Part shown: in pieces, positions 23,780 through 29,703 of the stretch
Position numbering within the stretch: position 1 is the stretch's first letter
Layout: every line of letters starts with the position of its first letter
Assembly: GCA_036270095.1 (NCBI GenBank)
Contig: DATBDE010000037.1
Coordinates: 1-29,703, forward strand
DNA: 29,703 nucleotides
Direction of reading: 5' to 3'
Source of the DNA: DATBDE01 sp036270095
GTDB taxonomy: Bacteria; Actinomycetota; Thermoleophilia; Solirubrobacterales; Solirubrobacteraceae
Notes under the pieces: generated by a model
Told to the model about the DNA's origin: nothing
The model's input: only the letters and a program-made list of their open reading frames with translations
Databases searched by the model: none
Made by a program: the position numbers and the translations under genes

Positions 23780-24303
23780 ACGACGGCCTGGTCATCCTCG
23801 ACCCGACGGCCGAGCGCGACGAGGCCACCGGCCGCCCGCTGGCCGACGCGCTGCCCGCCGGCACCGGTGCGCGCATCGCCCTGCTCGACATCCGCAAGCC
23901 GCGCGGCGACGTGTTCCTCGACGAGATCGAGCGCCTGCTGCGCGAGCGCGGCCACGAGGTGCAGCGCACGGCCAAGCCGACGTTCACGAAGCCCGCCCCG
24001 GCGGACCTGCGCCGCGAGATCGCCGAGCACTGCGACGCGGTCATCGAGGCGCTCGCCGACTGAGGCTCCTGTGTGTCGTGCGGTCTGCGCGACGTCTTGG
24101 AGCTGGAGAGCCTGGCCACGCCGGCGGTGCTCGTCGCCTCCGACGCGTTCGTGCAGGCGGCCGACGACCAGGCGCAGAAGCTCGGCCAGCCGGAGATCCG
24201 CCGCATCTTCGTCGACCACCCGGTGCAGGACCGCACCGACGACGAGCTGCGGGCCACGGCGCGCGCCGTCGTCGACGACGTGCTCGGCCGGCTCGTAGCC
24301 TGA
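23776..24303 (+). CDS. UGSC-family selenoprotein with in-frame TGA (Sec96)
   Basis: A 175-residue protein read through TGA at 24061-24063 as selenocysteine. Before it come DGLVILDPTAERDE, ARIALLDIRKPRGDVFLDEIERLL and DAVIEALAD. After it the same frame continues Gly-Ser-Cys-Val-Ser-Cys-Gly-Leu, then LATPAVLVASDAFVQAADDQAQKLG, RIFVDHPVQDRTDDEL and a proper stop. The motif Sec96-Gly-Ser-Cys99 is the hallmark of the UGSC (seleno)protein family and forms a redox UxxC pair; Cys102 follows. Both halves are needed for one alpha/beta fold: strand PAVLVASD lies after the Sec. ATG 23776 overlaps the upstream stop as ATGA. The 3' GNAT gene starts 5 bp later. The redox substrate is unknown. The host must possess selA/B/D and tRNA-Sec, which are not in this window. 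Confidence 0.88.
24075..24093 (+). promoter_or_regulatory. Bacterial SECIS hairpin for Sec insertion
   Basis: GTCGTGC (24075-24081) pairs with GCGCGAC (24087-24093) over 7 bp with one G-U pair, closing a GGTCT loop. Two wobble pairs extend it to 24073-24095. It begins 11 nt after the TGA at 24063. The E. coli fdhF SECIS, bound by SelB, carries AGGUCU in its loop, closed by GC pairs as here. The coding frame passes through it as Val-Ser-Cys-Gly-Leu-Arg-Asp. Confidence 0.8.
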
Positions 24304-24308
24304 GCCGC

Positions 24309-24818
24309 GTGCTGCCCACCCTGCACGCCGGTGCCGTCACACTGCGGCCGCTGACCGGCGACGACGCCGAGACCCTCGCCGTGGTCATGCTCGAGCACCC
24401 GACCGTGCGCCGCTGGTGGGGCACGCCGGGCACGCGGGCCGAGCGCCGCGAGGAGCTGCTCAACGAGGGCCGCGCGTTCGCGATCGAGGTCGACGGCGCG
24501 CTGGCGGGGTGGCTCGGGTTCGAGGAGGAGCTCGAGCCCGACTACAAGCACGCGGGCCTGGACATCTCGCTCGTGCCCGACCGCCAGGGACGCGGCCACG
24601 GCCCCGCCGCCCTGCGGCTGGCCGCGCGGTGGCTCATCGACGAGCGCGGCCACCACCGCATCACCATCGACCCGGCGGCGCGCAACGAGCGCGCGATCCG
24701 CGCCTACCGCGCGGTCGGGTTCCGCGCGGTCGGGGTCATGCGCCGCTACGAGCGCTCCAACGAGGGCGCGTGGGAGAACGGGCTGCTGATGGACCTGCTG
24801 GCCGAGGAGCTCGACTAG
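24309..24818 (+). CDS. GNAT acetyltransferase, aminoglycoside 6'-acetyltransferase-like
   Basis: A 169-residue acetyltransferase. It opens LHAGAVTLRPLTGDDAETL, then WLGFEEELEPDYKHAGLDISLVPDRQGRGHGPAALRLAARWL with RQGRGHG as the acetyl-CoA loop, and RITIDPAARNERAIRAYRAVGF as motif B. The overall layout is that of AAC(6')-Ib-like enzymes, but ribosomal-protein or small-amine acetylation is equally possible. GTG 24309 lies 5 bp after the selenoprotein stop, so it can be the third gene of that operon. It ends 4 bp into the convergent membrane-protein gene. Confidence 0.87.
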   Translation: MLPTLHAGAVTLRPLTGDDAETLAVVMLEHPTVRRWWGTPGTRAERREELLNEGRAFAIEVDGALAGWLGFEEELEPDYKHAGLDISLVPDRQGRGHGPAALRLAARWLIDERGHHRITIDPAARNERAIRAYRAVGFRAVGVMRRYERSNEGAWENGLLMDLLAEELD

Positions 24819-25162
24819 CTGAAGCGGCCCGCCCGGATGCGGGCCCCGAGGTAGCCGAGCAGGACCCCGAAGAACACGGTGATGAGGATCTGGAAGGCTT
24901 GGACCTCCGGGAGCAGCCCGTGGTCGCCTCCGCCCACGACGGCGTGGCCGATGAGGATGAAGCCGCCGAACAGCGCGCCGCCGCACACGCCCCGGAGCAC
25001 GCCGCCGCGCCAGTGGTCGTGCTCGAAGCCAGCCGCGAACCCGCCGAGCACGCCGATGATCTGCAACAACAGGAACACGGTGCCGGACGAGCCCAGCAGC
25101 GCGCCGCACAGGAAGCCGAACGCCGCCGGCAGCAGCCCGGCGAACACGACGCGGACCGGCAC
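24815..25162 (-). CDS. Small four-helix membrane protein, function unknown
   Basis: A 115-residue integral membrane protein with about four hydrophobic segments: VVFAGLLPAAFGFLCGALLG, VFLLLQIIGVLGGFAAGF, a GGVLRGVCGGALFGGFILIGHAVVG stretch and ILITVFFGVLLGYLGARI. A His/Asp-containing loop EHDHWRGG lies between the second and third. GTG 25162 was chosen because GGGAG lies 6 bases upstream. TTG 25201 and GTG 25210 are longer options that would overlap the beta-lactamase-like gene and lack a ribosome site. The beta-lactamase-like gene ends 31 bp upstream on the same strand. Confidence 0.75.
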   Translation of the reverse strand: MPVRVVFAGLLPAAFGFLCGALLGSSGTVFLLLQIIGVLGGFAAGFEHDHWRGGVLRGVCGGALFGGFILIGHAVVGGGDHGLLPEVQAFQILITVFFGVLLGYLGARIRAGRFS

Positions 25163-25193
25163 CGGCCACTCCCGCAGGAGCGGCGGCGGGAAC

Positions 25194-26330
25194 CTAGTCA
25201 AGCGCCGCACAGACCGCGGTCTCCTCGGCGTTGCGCAGCGCATTGAAGACCACGAGCTGGCGGCCGGTCATGTCCTCGTTCAGCTGCTCGGAGATCGAGA
25301 AGGTCACCGAGCGCCGACCGTCCAGCGTCGAGGCCAGGAACTGCGTGTAGCCGGGGAAGTTGCCGGTATGCCCGTACACCGTTCCGCACTTCGTCCGGTA
25401 GCGGAAGATCCCCAGGCCGGCGCGGTTGGAGCCGGGGCCGGTGGGCTCGGAGTGGCCGTCGACGAGCTGGAGCTGCTGGTCCTGGGTGGCCGACCCGAAC
25501 AGCTTGCGCCCGACGTAGCCGCGGGCGAACTCGTTGGCGTCGATCGGCGACGAGACCACGCCGCCCGAGGCCCACACCGACGAGGCGGTCAGCGCGGTGC
25601 TCAGGTCCTGCTCGGGCGTCTTGCCCTCGTTGTCGTAGCCGTGGATGTAGGGCGAGGGCAGCCGGAAGCCGTCGGGCAGCGAGGTCTGGTTGAGGCCGAG
25701 CGGCGAGAACACGAGCGAGGACATCAGCGCGTCGTAGGGCTGGCTCGTGGCCTGCTCGGCCATCAGGGCGACGACGATGTTGTCGCTGTTGGAGTAGTTG
25801 AACTGCGTCCCCGGGGCGAACAGGAGCGGGTCGGTGGTCACGAAGGAGAGCAGCGAGGCATGGGGCAGGAAGACCATGTGGGGATCGCGCTGCAGCGTGC
25901 TGAGATAGGCCTGGTCCTTGGTGAGGTCGGGCAGGCCGCTCGTGTGGTCGAGCAGCTGGCGCAGCGTGACCGGGCCCCACTCCGCGGGCAGGCTCGGCAG
26001 GCGCTGGGCGACGGTGTCGTCGAGCGAGAGCGTTCCCTGGTCGACGAGCGCGAGTGCGACCGCCCCGCTGAATGCCTTGGAGGCGCTGGCCATGCGCATG
26101 TGGTCGGTGCTGCGCAGGGGTGTGCGCGGGCTGCGGTCGCCGACGCCGGTCCGGTACACGGTGCGTCGGGAGCCACGCTGGACGATCGAGATCGCGCCGA
26201 TGGGTCCTTGGCGCATGGTCACGAGCCGCTGCAGCTCGCGGTCGAGCTTCGAGGACGGGCTGGCGGCGCCGCCGGCGCTGGCGGCGCAGGCGAGCAGCAC
26301 GACGAGGGCGGCCAGAGCAGCGCGGTACAT
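25194..26330 (-). CDS. Exported serine hydrolase, class C beta-lactamase / penicillin-binding-protein-like
   Basis: A 378-residue protein with signal peptide MYRAALAALVVLLACAASAGG; the Cys after LLA might be lipidated, but the box is not ideal. The SxxK motif is Ser82-Ala-Ser-Lys85, the YxN motif is YSN in GTQFNYSNSDNIV, and the third motif is GHTGNFPG (HTG for KTG). HTSGLPDL follows the classic beta-lactamase-fold (class C) layout. It may act as a D-aminopeptidase, esterase or carboxypeptidase rather than an antibiotic-resistance enzyme; sequence alone does not decide. It lies 12 bp after the MocR gene on the same strand. Confidence 0.92.
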   Translation of the reverse strand: MYRAALAALVVLLACAASAGGAASPSSKLDRELQRLVTMRQGPIGAISIVQRGSRRTVYRTGVGDRSPRTPLRSTDHMRMASASKAFSGAVALALVDQGTLSLDDTVAQRLPSLPAEWGPVTLRQLLDHTSGLPDLTKDQAYLSTLQRDPHMVFLPHASLLSFVTTDPLLFAPGTQFNYSNSDNIVVALMAEQATSQPYDALMSSLVFSPLGLNQTSLPDGFRLPSPYIHGYDNEGKTPEQDLSTALTASSVWASGGVVSSPIDANEFARGYVGRKLFGSATQDQQLQLVDGHSEPTGPGSNRAGLGIFRYRTKCGTVYGHTGNFPGYTQFLASTLDGRRSVTFSISEQLNEDMTGRQLVVFNALRNAEETAVCAALD

Positions 26331-26342
26331 GGGTCGGCGATG

Positions 26343-27821
26343 CTAGATGCTTGGGAGCGTCATCAGCAGCGCGATGGTCTCCGCGCTGGGCGGCGCCGAC
26401 GGGTCGACGTCGCGCGCCTCGGCCACCGCGGCGGCCAGGCGGCGCACCCCCTCGCGGATCGCGGGCTCGGGCAGCGTCGCGTAGCCGAGGACCATCGCGC
26501 CGCCCTCGTGGCGCGGGGTCACGTAGGACCAGCCCAGCGGGTAGACGCCGACCGAGCGCGCGGTGGCCGCCTGCAGGAGCGCGACCTCGTCCACCGGCGC
26601 GGGCGGGCGGACGACGGCGTGGAGGCCGGCGGCGATGCCCTCGACCGTGCTGCCGGGCAGGTGGCGCTCGAGCGCCGCCAGCAGCGCGTCGCGGCGGGCG
26701 CGGTAGCTGCGCCGAGCGGCGCGCAGGTGGCGGTCGTAGCCGCCGCCGTCGAGCAGGAAGGCCAGCGCCTGCTGGTCGATCGTGGGCGAGCCCGCGTCGG
26801 CGAGCACGCGCCGGCGCCCGAGCGCCCCGGCCAGCGCGGCCGGAGCCACGATCCAGCCCAGGCGCAGCCCGGGCGCGAGCGCCTTGCTCGCCGATCCGAC
26901 GTACGCGACGTGCTCGGGCGCGAGCCCCTGCAGCGCGGCCAGCGGCGCGCGGTCGTAGCGGAACTCGGCGTCGTAGTCGTCCTCGATGACGAGGCGACCC
27001 TCGCGCGCCCATGCGGCCAGCGCCCGGCGGCGTTCGGGCGCCAGCGCCGCGCCGGTGGGCGACTGGTGCGCCGGCGTTGCCAGCACGGCATCGGCGCCGG
27101 TGCCCGGCAGGAGGTCGACGCGCAGGCCGTCGGCGTCGACCGGGACCCCCACGACCTCGGCGCCCAGGTCGGCCAGCTGGGCGCGATAGCGCGGCATGCC
27201 CGGGTCCTCGACGGCGAGTCGCGGCGGCCGTCCGAGCACATCGCCCAGGGCGCGGGCCAGCAGCCCGAAGGCTTGCTGGGCGCCGGCGGTCACGAGGACG
27301 TGCTCGCGGTCGGCGGCGACGCCGCGGGCGCGTCCGAGGTAGGCGGCGAGCTGGGCGCGCAGCTCGGGCTCGCCGCGCGCGTCCGGGTAGCCGAGCCCGC
27401 GGTCGGGCATGCGGCGCAGGGCCTCGCGGGTGCAGCGCAGCCACTCGGCGCGCGGGAAGGCGGCGAGGTCGGGCGCGCCGGGGAAGAAGTCGTACCGGAG
27501 CGCGGTCGGCCGGGGCGCGCCCGGCGCGGGCTCGGCCGCGGCCTGGCCGGCCCCCGCGGCGCGCACGTAGGTGCCGGCGCCGGTGCGGCCCTCGAGCCAG
27601 CCCTCGGCGCGGAGCTGGTCGTAAGCCTCGACCACGAGCCGCCGGGACACGCCGAGGTCGCGCGCCAGCACGCGCGACGCAGGCAGGCGCGCCCCGGGCT
27701 CGAGCCGCCCGGCGCGGACCGCCTCGCGCAGCCCGGCCTCGAGCTGGCCGCGCAGCGGGGCGTCCTCGTCGCGCCGCAACTCGACCAGGACCTCCGGGCC
27801 AATGGTCCCCTCCTGCGGCAT
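26343..27821 (-). CDS. MocR/PdxR-type transcription regulator (GntR HTH + aminotransferase domain)
   Basis: A 492-residue DNA-binding regulator that senses pyridoxal phosphate or an amino-acid derivative. The winged helix lies at about 20-88 (LREAVRAGRLEPGARLPASR, DLGVSRRLVVEAYDQLRAEG). The fold-type I aminotransferase domain begins around 108, with the Asp of VIEDDYDAEFRY and the PLP-binding Lys313 in SASKALAPG. Lengths match the family. ATG 27821 is close to the palindrome at 27827-27846, which suggests autoregulation and control of the divergent membrane protein and epimerase-like genes. pdxS/pdxT are not in view, so PdxR identity is not claimed. Confidence 0.93.
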   Translation of the reverse strand: MPQEGTIGPEVLVELRRDEDAPLRGQLEAGLREAVRAGRLEPGARLPASRVLARDLGVSRRLVVEAYDQLRAEGWLEGRTGAGTYVRAAGAGQAAAEPAPGAPRPTALRYDFFPGAPDLAAFPRAEWLRCTREALRRMPDRGLGYPDARGEPELRAQLAAYLGRARGVAADREHVLVTAGAQQAFGLLARALGDVLGRPPRLAVEDPGMPRYRAQLADLGAEVVGVPVDADGLRVDLLPGTGADAVLATPAHQSPTGAALAPERRRALAAWAREGRLVIEDDYDAEFRYDRAPLAALQGLAPEHVAYVGSASKALAPGLRLGWIVAPAALAGALGRRRVLADAGSPTIDQQALAFLLDGGGYDRHLRAARRSYRARRDALLAALERHLPGSTVEGIAAGLHAVVRPPAPVDEVALLQAATARSVGVYPLGWSYVTPRHEGGAMVLGYATLPEPAIREGVRRLAAAVAEARDVDPSAPPSAETIALLMTLPSI

Positions 27822-27826
27822 TGGAT

Positions 27827-27846
27827 TGGACCTTATTACGGGTCCA
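27827..27846. promoter_or_regulatory. Palindromic operator candidate between divergent genes
   Basis: TGGACC (27827-27832) and GGTCCA (27841-27846) form a 6-bp inverted repeat around TTATTACG, the only AT-rich patch nearby. Read on the minus strand it gives TAATAA about 11 bases before ATG 27821, a possible -10 for a leaderless MocR message. A MocR protein binding here would block its own promoter. Confidence 0.5.
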
Positions 27847-27868
27847 GTTCGGCCGTAGCCTGCCGGCC

Positions 27869-28273
27869 ATGACCCGTCTGAACCGCATCCTCCCCATCGC
27901 GGTCGGCGTGCTCGCGGCCTACGAGCTCCTGCTCGGGCTCTGGATGCTGGTCTCGCCGCACAGCTTCTACGACCAGATCGCCGGGTTCGGCCCCTACCCG
28001 CCGCATTTCATTCGCGACACCGCGAGCTGGCAGATCGCGCTCGGCGTGACCCTGTTCGCAGCCGTGAGCCGGCGGAGCTGGCGGGCGCCGCTGCTCGCCT
28101 TCGCGGCCCTGCAGTGCGGGCTGCACGCGATCAACCACTGGGTCGACGTCGACAACGCATCGTCGCTCGGGGTCGGCCTGTTCGACGCGATCTCGCTCAC
28201 CGTCCTGACCGCCGTCATCGCGGCCCTGTGGCGCGCGGCGGCCACCGCACCGACCAGGGAGGCACTCCCATGA
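27869..28273 (+). CDS. DoxX/DUF4345-like four-helix membrane protein
   Basis: A 134-residue integral membrane protein with four hydrophobic helices: ILPIAVGVLAAYELLLGLWMLV, WQIALGVTLFAAV, APLLAFAALQCGLHAINHW and AISLTVLTAVIAALW. Polar loops carry SPHSFYDQIAGFGPYPPHFIRD and NHWVDVDNASS. The layout is DoxX-like; the function is unknown. ATG 27869 lies 48 bp from the MocR start on the other strand. The stop overlaps the next ATG as ATGA, so it is co-translated with the epimerase-like gene. Confidence 0.82.
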   Translation: MTRLNRILPIAVGVLAAYELLLGLWMLVSPHSFYDQIAGFGPYPPHFIRDTASWQIALGVTLFAAVSRRSWRAPLLAFAALQCGLHAINHWVDVDNASSLGVGLFDAISLTVLTAVIAALWRAAATAPTREALP

Positions 28274-29220
28274 GGATCTTCGTCGCCGGCGCGACCGGTG
28301 TTATCGGCCGCCCACTCGTCGCCGCGCTGCTCGGCGCCGGCCACGAGGTCACGGCGCTGACCCGCACGCCCGAGAAGGCCAGCGCGCTCGAGGCCCACGG
28401 CGCGGAGGCGGCGATCGCCGACGCCTTCGACGCCGAGCGCGTGCGCGAGGCCGTGGTGGGCGCGCGCCCCGAGGTGCTCATCGACCAGCTCACGGCGCTG
28501 CCACGCACGATGAACGTGCGCAGGTACCTCGAGGCGCTCGAGCCCACCGACCGGTTGCGCGGCGAGACCACGCCCAGCTTCCTGGCCGCGGCGCGCGAGG
28601 CCGGCGCGCGGCGGGTGATCTTCCAGTCCGTCGCCTTCTCCACCGTGATGGAGGGGCCGTGGGTCCTCGACGAGACCGCGCCGCTGCTCGACTGGCCGCA
28701 CCTCGCCGGCCTGCGGAACATGGAGCGGCTCGTGCTCGGGGCCGAGGCGCTCGAGGGCGTCGTGGTGCGCTACGGCTTCTTCTACGGCCCCGGCACCTAC
28801 TACGCGCCCGACGGGGAGATGGCGGCGCTCGCGCGCAAGCGCCAGCTGCCGATCGTCGGCTCGGGCGAGGGCCGGTCTTCGTTCGTGCACGTCGGCGACG
28901 CCGTGGCTGCCACGGTGCTGGCGCTCGACCACGGCGGGCCCGGCGTCTACAACGTCACCGACGACGAGCCGGCGGCGGCCAAGGACTGGATCCCCGAGAT
29001 CGCGCGCCTGGCCGGGGCCAAGCCGCCGCGGCACCTGCCCGCCTGGGTGGTGCGCCTCGTGGCGGGCAAGGCGGTGGCGCTGCTGAGCACCGACCTGCGC
29101 GGCAACAGCAATGCGAAGGCACGCGCGGAGCTCGGCTTCGCACCCCGCTTCCCGCGCTGGCGCGAAGGCTTCGCGGCCGTGTTCGCGGCGGCGCCGGAGC
29201 GGGCCGCGACGGCCGCGTAG
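28270..29220 (+). CDS. NAD-dependent epimerase/dehydratase-like protein
   Basis: A 316-residue extended-SDR protein. The Rossmann motif GATGVIG is at residues 7-13 after MRIFVA. The second-strand LTRTPEK suggests NADP(H). The usual YxxxK is not obvious: after FQSVAFSTVMEGPWVLDETAPLL the helix reads HLAGLRNMERLVL, so the Tyr is missing, as in many atypical members that act as reductases or nucleotide-sugar-like binders. VRYGFFYGPG, SFVHVGDAVAATVLAL and YNVTDDEP are standard. ATG 28270 has GGGAGG upstream. It overlaps the DoxX-like gene by four bases. Substrate unknown. Confidence 0.88.
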   Translation: MRIFVAGATGVIGRPLVAALLGAGHEVTALTRTPEKASALEAHGAEAAIADAFDAERVREAVVGARPEVLIDQLTALPRTMNVRRYLEALEPTDRLRGETTPSFLAAAREAGARRVIFQSVAFSTVMEGPWVLDETAPLLDWPHLAGLRNMERLVLGAEALEGVVVRYGFFYGPGTYYAPDGEMAALARKRQLPIVGSGEGRSSFVHVGDAVAATVLALDHGGPGVYNVTDDEPAAAKDWIPEIARLAGAKPPRHLPAWVVRLVAGKAVALLSTDLRGNSNAKARAELGFAPRFPRWREGFAAVFAAAPERAATAA

Positions 29221-29279
29221 AGCCGTCCGAGCGCGCCCGTACGTTTCGCGGCAACGAACCCTCTGGAGGTTGCCGCCGG

Positions 29280-29703
29280 ATGGCCCCCCTGATCACCCGT
29301 GAGGAGGCGCTGGAGCTCGGCGAGCTGAATGCGCCCGCCGACATCGAGGCGCTGGTCGAGCGCGCCTGGCAGGCCCGCACCGAGCGCTTCGCGGACTCGA
29401 CCGACATGTGCTCGCTCGTCAACGCCAAGTCGGGCGGGTGCGCCCAGGACTGCGGCTTCTGCGCGCAGTCGCGCTACGCCGAGGCCGAGACGCCGCTGCA
29501 CGCGATGATGGAGCCGGAGCAGATCCTCGAGCACGCCCGGGCGGCCGAGGCGGCGGGCGCGCAGCGGTTCTGCATGGTCACGCAGGGCCAGGGGCTGTCC
29601 AAGCGCGACTTCGAGAAGGTGCTCGCCGGCGCCCGCCTGGTCTCCGAGCACACCAACCTCAAGCGCTGCGCGTCGATCGGCCACATCAGCGCCGAGCGGG
29701 CCA
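29280..29703 (+). CDS. bioB: Biotin synthase, 3' end cut by window edge
   Basis: Radical-SAM enzyme that inserts sulfur into dethiobiotin to give biotin. The first 141 residues are visible. The 4Fe-4S motif is Cys54-x3-Cys58-x2-Cys61 in KSGGCAQDCGFCAQSRY. TDMCSLVNAKSG and RFCMVTQGQGLSKRDFEKV are family-typical, with the Cys in FCMV a likely ligand of the 2Fe-2S sulfur-donor cluster. ATG 29280 has GGAGG 10 bases upstream. A 59-bp gap follows the epimerase-like gene. The stand-alone biotinyl carrier at 12785 needs this cofactor, though the genes are distant. Confidence 0.95.
   Translation, partial: MAPLITREEALELGELNAPADIEALVERAWQARTERFADSTDMCSLVNAKSGGCAQDCGFCAQSRYAEAETPLHAMMEPEQILEHARAAEAAGAQRFCMVTQGQGLSKRDFEKVLAGARLVSEHTNLKRCASIGHISAERA

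Noticed and set aside
24061..24063. TGA as an ordinary stop giving a 95-residue protein
   Set aside because: The same frame continues with the GSC motif, conserved-looking structure, a proper stop and a SECIS-like hairpin.

Overview
The window is very GC-rich DNA, densely coded on both strands, with frequent GTG and TTG starts. It carries many acyl-CoA enzymes and secreted coiled-coil or peptidoglycan proteins. This suits a high-GC actinobacterium, most likely of the Thermoleophilia/Solirubrobacterales type. That placement is an inference from codon use and protein style; no rRNA or tRNA gene was recognised.

Layout. 1-2.6 kb: the end of an acyl-CoA dehydrogenase gene, a small secreted protein and a coiled-coil/Rpf-like secreted muralytic protein, closed by a near-perfect 63-nt hairpin. 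2.6-6.6 kb: an Asn/Ser-rich exported protein, a FabG-like SDR, a secreted HEFFH metalloprotease and inorganic pyrophosphatase. 6.6-9.4 kb: a cation diffusion facilitator, a GNAT enzyme, a cupin and a secreted lipase with a one-base frameshift. 9.4-11.8 kb: a minus-strand run of plsC-like acyltransferase, thioesterase, degenerate SDR and hemolysin-III/PAQR protein. 12-15.1 kb: a family 2 glycosyltransferase with no standard start codon, diverging from a tightly overlapping biotinyl-carrier / crotonase / broken alpha-beta-hydrolase cluster, then two small exported or membrane proteins. 15.1-17.2 kb: an SDR and an amidase. 17.2-18.2 kb: about 0.9 kb of non-coding DNA with a 62-64 bp tandem array, two related palindromes, inverted array copies and a hydrolase gene remnant. 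18.2-22.3 kb: a large secreted M19-like metallohydrolase and a double HD-GYP/LuxR regulator. 22.3-24.8 kb: a thioredoxin-like protein, a UGSC selenoprotein read through an in-frame TGA, and a GNAT acetyltransferase. 24.8-29.7 kb: a membrane protein, a class C beta-lactamase-like hydrolase, a MocR regulator with a palindromic operator candidate, a DoxX-like membrane protein, an epimerase-like protein and the start of bioB.

The most notable item is the selenoprotein at 23776-24303. Its reading frame is interrupted only by TGA at 24061, giving the motif Sec-Gly-Ser-Cys. Eleven bases later lies a 7-bp hairpin with a GGUCU loop, the same loop core as the E. coli fdhF SECIS. A standard annotation would split this gene into two meaningless ORFs. 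It overlaps by ATGA with a thioredoxin-fold/UGSC-partner protein, so the two probably form a redox pair.

The lipase and the alpha/beta hydrolase carry single-base indels and the glycosyltransferase lacks a normal start. These may be genuine decay or assembly errors. In the alpha/beta hydrolase, loss of the catalytic His favours decay.
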